DNA from: Caenimonas soli
GTDB taxonomy: Bacteria > Pseudomonadota > Gammaproteobacteria > Burkholderiales > Burkholderiaceae_C
Length of the DNA: 46,067 bases
Direction of reading: 5' to 3'
Assembly (NCBI RefSeq): GCF_013155545.1
Contig: NZ_JABJVV010000026.1
Coordinates: 1 to 46,067 of the forward strand
Part shown: positions 29,827 to 37,327 of the stretch, one piece after another
Layout: each line of letters starts with the position of its first letter
Position numbering within the stretch: the stretch's first letter is position 1
Notes under the pieces: generated by a model
What the model was told of the DNA's origin: nothing
Seen by the model: the letters and a program-made list of their open reading frames with translations, nothing else
The model's database searches: none
Program-made: the position numbers and the translations under genes

Positions 29827-31986
29827 ATGGCACAGTCCAAGCAGGATGCCCAGCGCAAGTCCAAGGCCACCGAGGTTGCCTTGGCAAAGCAAAAGCAGCT
29901 GGAGTCGTTCAGCCAGGGACCGGAAAACCTGTTGACCACCAACCAGGGCGTGGTCATTCCCGACAACCACAACTCGCTCAAGGCCGGCGTGCGCGGACCG
30001 ACGCTGCTGGAAGATTTCATCCTGCGCGAGAAGATCACCCACTTCGATCACGAGCGCATTCCCGAGCGGGTGGTCCATGCCCGCGGCGCGGGCGCCCATG
30101 GCTACTTCGAGCTCACCAAGTCGATGGGCGAATACACGCGGGCCGATTTTTTGCAAGAAGTCGGCACGCGCACGCCGGTCTTCACGCGCTTCTCCACGGT
30201 CGTGGGCTCGCGCGGTTCTTCCGACACGGTGCGCGACGTGCGCGGGTTCGCGGTGAAGTTCTACACGCGCGAGGGCAACTACGACCTGGTGGGCAACAAC
30301 ATCCCGGTGTTCTTCGTGCAGGACGCGATGAAGTTTCCCGACCTGGTTCATGCGCTCAAGCCCGAGCCGCAACATGAAATGCCCCAGGCGGCCAGCGCCC
30401 ACGATACCTTCTGGGATTTCGCTTCGCTGATGCCCGAGACCACGCACATGTTGATGTGGGTGATGTCCGACCGGGCCATTCCGCGCAGCTTTCGAATGAT
30501 GGAGGGCTTCGGCGTCCACACCTTTCGCTTGGTCAACGCCAAGGGCGTCTCGCACTTCGTCAAGTTCCACTGGAAGCCCAAGCTCGGCAAGCACGGCCTG
30601 GTCTGGGACGAGGCGCAGAAGATCGCCGGCAAGGACCCCGATTTCCACCGCCGCGACCTGTGGGAATGCATTGACCAAGGCAACTTCCCCGAGTGGGAGC
30701 TGGGCCTGCAGCTGATCCCCGAGGACAAGGCGGAAAGCTTGGGCTTCGACTTTCTCGATCCGACCAAACTCATTCCCGAGGAAATGGTGCCGGTGCTGAC
30801 GGTGGGCCGGCTGGTGCTCAATCGCAACCCCGACAATTTCTTCTCGGAGACCGAGCAGGTAGCCTTCCATCCAGGTCACGTGGTTCCGGGCATCGACTTC
30901 AGCAACGATCCGCTGTTGCAGGGGCGGCTCTTCTCGTACACCGACACGCAGCTGTCGCGCCTGGGCGGGCCGAACTTTCACGAGATCCCGATCAATCGCG
31001 GCGTCTGCCCGTTCCACAACTTCCAGCGCGATGGCATGCATCGCATGCTGGTGAACAAGGGCCAGGTCTCGTATGAGCCGAATTCGCTGGCCAGCGGCGC
31101 CGAGTTTCGCGTCGACGGCGGCCAGCAGGGGTTCCAGAGCTTCACCGAAGCAATCGAGCCGCCCAAGATCCGCCGCCGCAGCCCGAGCTTCGACGATCAC
31201 TTCAGCCAGGCCTCTTTTTTCTGGAACAGCCAGAGCCCGGCGGAGAAGGAGCACATCATCGCGGCGTTCCAGTTCGAACTGTCCAAGGTGCAGGTGCCGG
31301 CCGTGCGCCAGCGCGTCGTGGACAACCTGGCTCATGTGGACTCCAAGCTCGCCCGCAAGGTCGCGGAGTCGCTGGGAATCGCCGCGCCTGACGCCAAGGC
31401 CGCGGCCGGGCGGGCCGGATTCCGCGAAAAGCGCTCCAAGTTGCCGATCGAGGCGTCGCCCGCATTGAGCATGGATGTGAACGGTCACGGCATCGCGACC
31501 CGCAAGGTGGCGGTGTTGGTGGCCAACGGCGTCGAGATCGGTGCCCTGAGGGTCATCCAGCAGGCTCTGCAGGAGGCGGGAGCGAGCAGCCGCATCGTGG
31601 CAGCTCATCTGGGCTTTGTGGCTACCTCATCGGGCCAGCAACTTGCTGTGGACCATACGCTGGAGAACATGCCGTCGGTCATGTTCGACGCGGTGCTGGT
31701 TCCCGGCGGTGCAGCCAGCGCGCAAGCCCTGACGCGCAATGGCGACGCCGTGCACTTTGCGCTGGAGGCCTATAAGCACTGCAAGACCATCTGCGTGATC
31801 GGTGAGGGCGTCCAGTTGCTGCGCACGCTGGGCATTGGCGCGGGCGAGGGTGGCCCAGCCGTGCCGGGCGTGGTGATCGGCAAAAACGACCCGCCCCTGC
31901 GCGCGCAGCTGGCACAGGAATTCATTGCCGCGATGGCGCGCCATCGCCATTGGACGCGGCCCAACGTCGAGGCGGTCCCCGCCTGA
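29827..31986 (+). CDS. katE: Large-subunit catalase with DJ-1/PfpI-like C-terminal domain
   Basis: This clade-2 haem catalase decomposes hydrogen peroxide. The 719-residue length fits HPII-type enzymes. The distal histidine is His84 in ERVVHARGAGAHGYF, the distal Asn is in VGNNIPVFFVQ (157/158), and the proximal Tyr371 is in RLFSYTDTQLSRLGG. A flavodoxin/DJ-1-like C-terminal domain (about 555-719, VAVLVANGVEIGALRVIQQA ... DAVLVPGGAASA) is the HPII hallmark. CAGGAG precedes the ATG. A hairpin follows at 32018. The neighbouring genes are all stress-type. Confidence 0.95.
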   Translation: MAQSKQDAQRKSKATEVALAKQKQLESFSQGPENLLTTNQGVVIPDNHNSLKAGVRGPTLLEDFILREKITHFDHERIPERVVHARGAGAHGYFELTKSMGEYTRADFLQEVGTRTPVFTRFSTVVGSRGSSDTVRDVRGFAVKFYTREGNYDLVGNNIPVFFVQDAMKFPDLVHALKPEPQHEMPQAASAHDTFWDFASLMPETTHMLMWVMSDRAIPRSFRMMEGFGVHTFRLVNAKGVSHFVKFHWKPKLGKHGLVWDEAQKIAGKDPDFHRRDLWECIDQGNFPEWELGLQLIPEDKAESLGFDFLDPTKLIPEEMVPVLTVGRLVLNRNPDNFFSETEQVAFHPGHVVPGIDFSNDPLLQGRLFSYTDTQLSRLGGPNFHEIPINRGVCPFHNFQRDGMHRMLVNKGQVSYEPNSLASGAEFRVDGGQQGFQSFTEAIEPPKIRRRSPSFDDHFSQASFFWNSQSPAEKEHIIAAFQFELSKVQVPAVRQRVVDNLAHVDSKLARKVAESLGIAAPDAKAAAGRAGFREKRSKLPIEASPALSMDVNGHGIATRKVAVLVANGVEIGALRVIQQALQEAGASSRIVAAHLGFVATSSGQQLAVDHTLENMPSVMFDAVLVPGGAASAQALTRNGDAVHFALEAYKHCKTICVIGEGVQLLRTLGIGAGEGGPAVPGVVIGKNDPPLRAQLAQEFIAAMARHRHWTRPNVEAVPA

Positions 31987-32017
31987 CCCGCGCCCCAGGC
32001 CGTGTTGCAGCGCGGCA

Positions 32018-32041
32018 CAAGGGCGTTCCTACGCGCCCTTG
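32018..32041 (+). terminator. Hairpin after the catalase gene
   Basis: CAAGGGCG (32018-32025) and CGCCCTTG (32034-32041) form a perfect eight-pair stem with an eight-base loop. The following bases are only moderately T-rich, so termination may be partial. Confidence 0.5.
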
Positions 32042-32145
32042 ACTCACTCGCTTACTCCCGGGTCGCGCCTCCTGCTCCCAAATACTCCCCGGTGGCCGGC
32101 GCGGGGCCGGCTGCGAAACAGCGCATTCGTGCAGGAGAGATCACC

Positions 32146-32517
32146 ATGGCATCCAGCAACCAAGGCGGAAACCAGGGCGGTGGCGGCAAGGGCGCAGGCC
32201 AGGGCGGCAAGCAAGGCTCATCCACTCGCGGCTTTGCTTCGATGGATCCGGCGCGCCAAAGAGAAATCGCAAGTGAAGGCGGCAAGGCGGCCCACGAGAA
32301 GGGCACCGCCCATGAGTTCACGTCCGAAGAAGCCCGTCAAGCCGGTAGCAAGGGCGGCCAGGTAGCGCATGAAAAGGGCACGGCCCATGAATTCGATTCG
32401 GAGGAAGCCCGTGCGGCTGGCCGCAAGGGTGGCCAAGCCAGCGGCGGCCACCGCAGCGGCGGTCAAAGCGGCAGTCAAGGCGGCAATCAGGGCGGAAATC
32501 AAGGCGGCAGCCGTTAA
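32146..32517 (+). CDS. KGG-repeat stress-induced protein
   Basis: The 123-residue hydrophilic protein starts at ATG 32146 (AGGAG 11 bases upstream). It begins and ends with Gly/Gln/Asn-rich stretches (NQGGNQGGGGKGAGQGG). The centre has three KGG-type repeats: GFASMDPARQREIASEGGKA, FTSEEARQAGSKGGQVAHEK and FDSEEARAAGRKGG. KGG proteins (GsiB/YciG-like) accumulate in general stress and stationary phase and resemble LEA proteins. A strong terminator follows. Confidence 0.9.
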   Translation: MASSNQGGNQGGGGKGAGQGGKQGSSTRGFASMDPARQREIASEGGKAAHEKGTAHEFTSEEARQAGSKGGQVAHEKGTAHEFDSEEARAAGRKGGQASGGHRSGGQSGSQGGNQGGNQGGSR

Positions 32518-32535
32518 GGGCAGCTCCCGCTGGAT

Positions 32536-32556
32536 GGGGCGGCGGCCCCTTTTTTT
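32536..32556 (+). terminator. Intrinsic terminator after the KGG gene
   Basis: GGGGC-GGCG-GCCCC (32536-32549) runs directly into seven T residues. Confidence 0.9.
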
Positions 32557-32590
32557 CGGCTCCTGGTTGCGTGGCGGCACAATGGCATAG

Positions 32591-33313
32591 ATGCCGACGC
32601 CCCACAACACCACGCAAAACCATATCCTGGCGGCTTTTCCCTCCGCAGAGTATGAACGCTTGCTGCCGCACCTCGAGTTGATCCCGATGCCGCTGGGTGA
32701 AGTGCTTTACGAATCCGGCGGTCGTTTGCAGCACGTCTATTTCCCCACCACCTCCATAGTTTCGCTGCAGTTCGTGCTGGAAGACGGGGCGTCTGCCGAG
32801 ATCGCGGTGGTGGGCAATGAGGGAATACTTGGCATATCCCTGTTCATGGGCGGCGACACCACCCCCAGCCGGGCCCTGGTGCGCAGTGCCGGTTATGGCT
32901 ACAGGCTCAAGGCTCAGTTGTTGCAGCAGGAATTCGGCCGCGCCGGCCCGGTGATGCGGCTGTTGCTGCGCTACACCCAGGCGCTCATCACACAGATGAC
33001 GCAGACGGCCGTCTGCAATCGGCACCACTCGGTCGAGCAGCAGCTCTGTCGCGCGTTGCTACTGAGCCTGGATCGCTTGTCCACCGATTCCTTGGTGATG
33101 ACGCAGGAGCTCATTGCCGGCATGTTGGGTGTTCGCCGCGAAGGCGTGACCGAGGCGGCTGGAAACCTGCAGCGCGCGGGCTTGATCCGGTACAGCCGCG
33201 GCCGGATCGATGTGCTCGATCGGCCGGGGCTGGAGAAGGCCGTCTGCGAGTGCTACGCCGTGGTCAAGGCGGAGTTCGAGAGGCTGCTGTCGGACATTCC
33301 GCGCAGCGACTGA
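32591..33313 (+). CDS. Crp/Fnr-family transcriptional regulator
   Basis: The 240-residue regulator has an N-terminal cyclic-nucleotide-binding-like beta-roll (about residues 15-130: VLYESGGRLQHVYFPTTSIV, EIAVVGNEGILGISLFMGGD). Its C-terminal winged HTH (about 160-215) has the recognition helix region MLGVRREGVTEAAGNLQRAG and wing LIRYSRGRIDVLDRPGLE. The cAMP-pocket residues of CRP and the Fnr cysteines are absent, so the signal is unknown. A close paralogue lies at 35092-35811 with nearly the same recognition helix, so both may share sites. Confidence 0.9.
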   Translation: MPTPHNTTQNHILAAFPSAEYERLLPHLELIPMPLGEVLYESGGRLQHVYFPTTSIVSLQFVLEDGASAEIAVVGNEGILGISLFMGGDTTPSRALVRSAGYGYRLKAQLLQQEFGRAGPVMRLLLRYTQALITQMTQTAVCNRHHSVEQQLCRALLLSLDRLSTDSLVMTQELIAGMLGVRREGVTEAAGNLQRAGLIRYSRGRIDVLDRPGLEKAVCECYAVVKAEFERLLSDIPRSD

Positions 33314-33319
33314 GCGGGA

Positions 33320-34126
33320 TTACTGCCTGGGTTCGCCGTTGCCATTCACCGCGATGGTGGTGCCGGGGGCTGCGGTCATCTGCATTTGATGGTCGCGGCC
33401 GCGGAAGTTGTAGGTGACGTCCCAATAGGCCGGCGTTCCGCTGGTGGTGTTCTCGCAGCGGCGCACGTCCTGGGCAGAAGTGGTCGAGCCGTCGCGACCG
33501 ACGTTGGCGCCGATGACGCCGCCCGCCACCGCTCCGCCCACGGTGGCAATCTTCTTGCCGCTGCCGCCCCCGACCTGGTGTCCCAGCACACCGCCCAGAA
33601 GCGCGCCGACTACAGCGCCACCCACGTTGGGTTGGCCACGTGCCGGCTCGGACACCTGTTGGCGCTCGACCCAGCAGCGTTCCGTGGGCGCACCCATCAC
33701 CGCGCGAACCGACGTCACGGGCGCGTCATAGACCCGCTCGTTGGCGCGTTGGCGAAATGCGTAGTTGGGTGTTTCCATCGGCGCGGCAACTTCGTTGTCG
33801 TACTGCCTGCGGCTGTTGACCGGACGCACCGAGGAGATGCTGTTGCCCAGGCCGGACGCGTTCAGAGAGTCGTAGCTGCCGCGTCGCAGGATCGCGCAGC
33901 GGCCGCCGAAGTTGGCGTCTTCGCAGACTTCCCAGCGGCCGCGTTCGACCACGACGGAAGACGTGCGGTCATTGAAGCCGTTGCGTTCGAAGTTGCGCAC
34001 CTGCGTGTCGGCAGTGAAGGCGCGCCCGCGGAAGTTCTCGCCCTCATAGAAAGTGATCTGCGCCGCGGCTTGCGTGGCGAGGATGAGGGCGGATACCGCC
34101 AAGACGGTCTTGAGTTGTCTGTTCAT
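33320..34126 (-). CDS. Exported beta/gamma-crystallin plus glycine-zipper protein
   Basis: From ATG 34126 the 268-residue product has a signal peptide (LKTVLAVSALILATQAAA). A beta/gamma-crystallin-like domain follows, with two Greek-key units: ITFYEGENFRGRAFTADTQV and WEVCEDANFGGRCAILRRGS, about residues 23-103. A linker leads to a glycine-zipper 2TM segment (VGGAVVGALLGGVLGHQVGG ... GGVIGANVGRD, about 165-215), then a Cys-containing tail. Crystallin domains often bind Ca2+; glycine zippers are found in outer-membrane stress proteins such as SlyB/RcnB-like families. It converges with the Crp/Fnr gene with a 6-base gap. Confidence 0.8.
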   Translation of the reverse strand: MNRQLKTVLAVSALILATQAAAQITFYEGENFRGRAFTADTQVRNFERNGFNDRTSSVVVERGRWEVCEDANFGGRCAILRRGSYDSLNASGLGNSISSVRPVNSRRQYDNEVAAPMETPNYAFRQRANERVYDAPVTSVRAVMGAPTERCWVERQQVSEPARGQPNVGGAVVGALLGGVLGHQVGGGSGKKIATVGGAVAGGVIGANVGRDGSTTSAQDVRRCENTTSGTPAYWDVTYNFRGRDHQMQMTAAPGTTIAVNGNGEPRQ

Positions 34127-34177
34127 TGAAAGGCTCCTGTTTGCCTGTTCAGGTTGCGCGCCAATGCTGAGTTGGTC

Positions 34178-34193
34178 TGTGCGATCGCGCACA
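34178..34193. promoter_or_regulatory. CRP-like inverted repeat
   Basis: TGTGCG-ATCG-CGCACA (34178-34193) is a six-base inverted repeat resembling Crp/Fnr operators (TGTGA-N6-TCACA). It lies between the crystallin gene and the BON gene, inside a cluster with two Crp/Fnr paralogues. A GTCCTAC motif follows at 34214. Confidence 0.4.
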
Positions 34194-34355
34194 TAGGCGC
34201 ATGAAGCGATTTCGTCCTACACGACCCACTGGCTCATCGGTACGGCAGCGCACAGACGAGCCCGGAGGCCCCGCCTAATCTCGGTTTTGTTGACGCCGTC
34301 ATCCGCCCAGCGAGCCATCGATGGGCTGTTATCCGAGATTGCAGGAGTACTTCAC

Positions 34356-34667
34356 ATGAACCAATTCAGCCGCATTTCCATCCTCGTCGCCGCCGTCGCC
34401 CTGACCAGCCTGGTGGGCTGCGCTTCGACCCGTCAGCATGAAAGCCCCGGCCAGTACGTTGACGACACCGCCATCACCACCAAGGTGAAGACCGCCATCT
34501 TCAATGAACCCATGCTGAAGTCCGCCGAAATCAACGTGGAAACCTTCAAGGGCCGCGTCCAGCTGAGCGGCTTCGTCAGCTCGCGCGCCAGCATCGATCG
34601 CGCCGTTCAGGTCGCGCAAGGCGTGAGCGGCGTCACCTCCGTCGGCAACGACATGCGCCTCAAGTAA
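34356..34667 (+). CDS. BON-domain lipoprotein (OsmY-like)
   Basis: The 103-residue protein has a lipoprotein signal (ISILVAAVALTSLVGCAS, lipobox LVGC with Cys at about 22). One BON domain follows (DDTAITTKVKTAIFNEPMLK, then VNVETFKGRVQLSGFV-like INVETFKGRVQLSGFVSSRA, about 35-103). BON proteins bind phospholipid and are induced by osmotic or envelope stress. GCAGGAG at about 34341 supports the ATG at 34356. The next gene starts 8 bases after its stop. Confidence 0.92.
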   Translation: MNQFSRISILVAAVALTSLVGCASTRQHESPGQYVDDTAITTKVKTAIFNEPMLKSAEINVETFKGRVQLSGFVSSRASIDRAVQVAQGVSGVTSVGNDMRLK

Positions 34668-34674
34668 GAACGAA

Positions 34675-35067
34675 ATGACCTTCATCCGCGCTCTCTGGTC
34701 CTTGCCTGCGGCGACTTTGCCTTGCTTTGTCGCGGCCGTCGTGTTCAGCACGGTGGCGATGGCCAACGTACCCAGCATGGGATGGTGGCAGGGCGCGGTG
34801 GCGGCGGAGGCCCCGGCAGTGTCCGTGCCTTTCCCCGAGGTAGCCACGGCTGCCAGGGCCAGGGCGGTCTGCGAGTCCTGTGGCGTAGTGGAAACCATCC
34901 GCCGTTTCGAGCCGGTCGGCGAACTGCCCGCCGGCTACGAGTTAACAGTGCGAATGCGCGACGGCTCGACCCGTGTCAGCAGCCTTGCCAACGCGGCCAA
35001 GTGGCATACCGGCGACCGCATCATGCTCATAGGGGGCGCGCCGGCTTCCGCCAAACAACTGCCTTGA
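34675..35067 (+). CDS. Hypothetical membrane-anchored protein with SlyB-like C-terminal fold
   Basis: The 130-residue product has an N-terminal hydrophobic segment (ATLPCFVAAVVFSTVAMA, about 13-30) serving as anchor or signal. A compact domain follows (AVCESCGVVETIRRFEPVGE, ELTVRMRDGSTRVSSLANAA, TGDRIMLIGG). The Cys-x-x-Cys-Gly-x-V and R-M-x-D-G-S-x-R pattern resembles the C-terminal part of glycine-zipper outer-membrane lipoproteins. It is probably co-transcribed with the BON gene. Confidence 0.65.
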   Translation: MTFIRALWSLPAATLPCFVAAVVFSTVAMANVPSMGWWQGAVAAEAPAVSVPFPEVATAARARAVCESCGVVETIRRFEPVGELPAGYELTVRMRDGSTRVSSLANAAKWHTGDRIMLIGGAPASAKQLP

Positions 35068-35091
35068 AGGACCTGATCCTGCTTCGCTCCG

Positions 35092-35811
35092 TCAGTGGGC
35101 GGAAGGATCTTTGGGTCCCATCACCCGGGCATAGGTGGCCTTGTCGGCCTCATAGCAGGCGCAAGAGGCGGCTTCCAAACCTGGCCGATCAAGGATGGTG
35201 ACCTTGCCGCGGCTGTAGCTGATCAGCCTGTTTTTCTGCAGCGAGCCCGCTGCCTTGGTGACGCCGACCCGGCGCACCCCCAACGCGCCCGCCAGCAATT
35301 CGTGCGTGACATGAAACTCCGCCGCATGGGCGCGGTCCTGTGTCATCAGCAGCCAGCGCGCCAGCCGCGCCTCGACCACGTGGAATCGGGTGCACAGCGC
35401 AACCTGCGCGAGTTGGTCCATCAACACATAGAGATAGCGCTTGAGTTCCTGCAGCAACACCGGGCTGCGCGCGAGTTGCCGCCTGAATCGCGCCGCGCTC
35501 ATGCACAGTGCCGCTCCGGAGCCTTGAACCATCGCATGCAGCGGCGATACATCGACGCCAAGTATCAGCGGCGTCCCCAGCATCCCTTCGTTGCCGACCA
35601 ACCCAACTTCCAGGCTGGCACGCTCGCCAATGGGGGTCATCAGCGAGATCACGCTCGTCATCGGGAAATAGACGTTGCGGATGGTATCGCCCGGCCGCGA
35701 AAGAACATCGGCAACGATGAGTTCCACCGACTCGCACTCGCCACTGAAGCGTTCCCTGTCCTTGCGAGGCAGGCCAGCTAGCAGGCGGTTGGCGGGCGGG
35801 GTGGTCGGCAA
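35092..35811 (-). CDS. Crp/Fnr-family transcriptional regulator, paralogue
   Basis: I place the start at TTG 35811, with GGAG six bases upstream on its strand. This gives 239 residues, matching the 240-residue paralogue at 32591. The much longer open frame upstream lacks homology and runs into gph. Conserved parts are RNVYFPMTSVISLMTPIGER, VGNEGMLGTPLILGVD and the HTH LGVRRVGVTKAAGSLQKNRL with wing YSRGKVTILDRPGLE. The recognition helix nearly equals that of the paralogue. No cAMP or Fe-S ligand residues are evident. Confidence 0.88.
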   Translation of the reverse strand: MPTTPPANRLLAGLPRKDRERFSGECESVELIVADVLSRPGDTIRNVYFPMTSVISLMTPIGERASLEVGLVGNEGMLGTPLILGVDVSPLHAMVQGSGAALCMSAARFRRQLARSPVLLQELKRYLYVLMDQLAQVALCTRFHVVEARLARWLLMTQDRAHAAEFHVTHELLAGALGVRRVGVTKAAGSLQKNRLISYSRGKVTILDRPGLEAASCACYEADKATYARVMGPKDPSAH

Positions 35812-35934
35812 CTGGCTCTCCGGTGAATGGACCCGCCAAGCGTGCCGCCAAAGGGACCGCTTGTCTGCGCGGTACCGTACACAACTGCTCAGTTCGCGAC
35901 AAGGCGATGAAGTGCCGCCGCGAATCGTGGCACG

Positions 35935-36645
35935 ATGACGGCCGTGCATTCGATCAGCCCACGCCCCCTTGCCCTTCAAGCCGCCATCGTCGATCTCGAC
36001 GGGACGATGGTGGACACGTTGGGCGACTTCGCCGCCGCCTTGAATTGCATGCTGGACGAACTGGGCCTGCCCCCGATCGAACCGGTGGCCATCGAGTTGA
36101 TGGTGGGCCGCGGCTCGGAACATCTGATACGGTCAGTGCTCGGTCACGTGGGCGCCGCGCCCTCACTGTATGAAGCTGCGTGGCAGTCCTATCAGGCGCA
36201 CTATCTGGCCATCAACGGCCGGCACTCGGCGGTGTACCCGGGCGTCGTCGAAGGCCTGCGCCTGCTCAAGGACGCGGGCTTGAAGCTCGCCTGCATCACC
36301 AACAAGCCCACCAATTTCGCCAAGCCCCTGCTCCAGGCGAAGGGCCTGGCCGGATTCTTCGAGGTGGTTTTCGGCGGCGATGCGTTCGAGCGCAAGAAGC
36401 CGGACCCGCTGCCGCTGCTCAAAGCCTGCGACGCATTGGGCTCAAAGCCCGCCTCCACGCTGGTGATAGGCGACTCGAGCAACGACGCCGCGGCCGCACG
36501 TGCTGCCGGCTGCCCGGTGCTGCTGGTGACCTACGGCTACAACCATGGCGAGCCGGTGCGTGCCGTGGACGCCGATGGCTTCCTCGATTCGCTGGCCGGC
36601 CTGCAGCGATGGCTCAGGCAGGCTTGCCCAGCAGCGCGTCCTTGA
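35935..36645 (+). CDS. gph: Phosphoglycolate phosphatase
   Basis: Gph removes phosphate from 2-phosphoglycolate formed by DNA repair. The 236-residue HAD-superfamily protein has motif I VDLDGTMVDT (about residues 18-27), motif II in ACITNKPTNF and motif III/IV LVIGDSSNDAAAARAAGCPV. This matches Gph-type HAD subfamily IA. Its 3' end overlaps the convergent chalcone-isomerase-like gene by 32 bases. It lies upstream of the trp operon, as in many betaproteobacteria. Confidence 0.93.
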   Translation: MTAVHSISPRPLALQAAIVDLDGTMVDTLGDFAAALNCMLDELGLPPIEPVAIELMVGRGSEHLIRSVLGHVGAAPSLYEAAWQSYQAHYLAINGRHSAVYPGVVEGLRLLKDAGLKLACITNKPTNFAKPLLQAKGLAGFFEVVFGGDAFERKKPDPLPLLKACDALGSKPASTLVIGDSSNDAAAARAAGCPVLLVTYGYNHGEPVRAVDADGFLDSLAGLQRWLRQACPAARP

Positions 36646-37198
36646 GCTTCCAGTCGGCCGGGTTCGGTCCGAGCCAGATGCGCAGCAGCGCGTTGTAGAA
36701 CTCGGGCTCCTTGAAAGGCTCTCCCTGCGGCACGCCCTTGACGGTGATAACGGTGCCCGTGCCGGGAATCCAGTCGATCAGGAAGTTCTCGCCGGGCATG
36801 AGCCTTTTGTGATCCGAAAAGAGCTGGCTCATTCGCAGCACGCCCGGGATCAGCTTGGAGAAGGCGGCCTTTTCCATGTTGTCTTCCATGCCGCGCGAAA
36901 ACAGCTTCCCCAGCTCCGACGAATCGATCTCGCGCAGCATGGTGATGGACATGCGCTTGGCGCCTGGGGCGGCCAGCACTTCCTCGGTCGTGCCGCCCTT
37001 CTTGGGGAGATACAGGCCGGCGGTGTAGACCTTGAACACGGCCTTGTAGCGCACGCCCGCACCATTGAGCTGGAGCTTGGTGCCGCGCACATCCGCCGCC
37101 TCGTCGTACTTCACGCCGGAAACGGTGATCTGGGCGAGGGCTGCAGGCGCCAGGGCCAATGCGGCAGCGGCAAGCAGCCATTGCTTGAGGAATTTCAC
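36614..37198 (-). CDS. Exported chalcone-isomerase-like protein
   Basis: The 194-residue protein has a signal peptide (WLLAAAALALAPAALA, cleavage near residue 22). A chalcone isomerase-like domain follows: RYKAVFKVYTAGLYLPKKGG, MLREIDSSELGKLFSRGMED, LMPGENFLIDWIPGTGTVIT and EFYNALLRIWLGPNPADWKL. Bacterial members are periplasmic and lack a known reaction; some may bind fatty acids. The palindrome GAACG-GT-CGTTC lies 17 bases upstream of its start. Confidence 0.88.
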   Translation of the reverse strand: MKFLKQWLLAAAALALAPAALAQITVSGVKYDEAADVRGTKLQLNGAGVRYKAVFKVYTAGLYLPKKGGTTEEVLAAPGAKRMSITMLREIDSSELGKLFSRGMEDNMEKAAFSKLIPGVLRMSQLFSDHKRLMPGENFLIDWIPGTGTVITVKGVPQGEPFKEPEFYNALLRIWLGPNPADWKLKDALLGKPA

Positions 37199-37214
37199 TT
37201 CGGCTCCTGAAAAA

Positions 37215-37226
37215 GAACGGTCGTTC
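37215..37226. promoter_or_regulatory. Short palindrome upstream of the chalcone-isomerase-like gene
   Basis: GAACG-GT-CGTTC is an inverted repeat like TetR-type operator cores. It lies just upstream of the start at 37198. No TetR gene is visible in the window. Confidence 0.3.
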
Positions 37227-37327
37227 GATTCGGCGAATTCTGGGCATCGGAGCCGGCCGCTGCAAGAGGGTTTCCTCGCGTAACCAAATGTTTAGATAGA
37301 GCGCTCCAGGACGCCGGCCCCGTTTGC

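Noticed and set aside
29824..31608. 594-codon open frame antisense to the catalase
   Set aside because: It is a shadow of katE; the plus strand has all catalase motifs.
35812..36123. N-terminal extension of the Crp/Fnr gene at 35092 by about 100 codons
   Set aside because: The extension overlaps gph on the opposite strand and lacks family similarity; TTG 35811 with GGAG gives the length of the paralogue.
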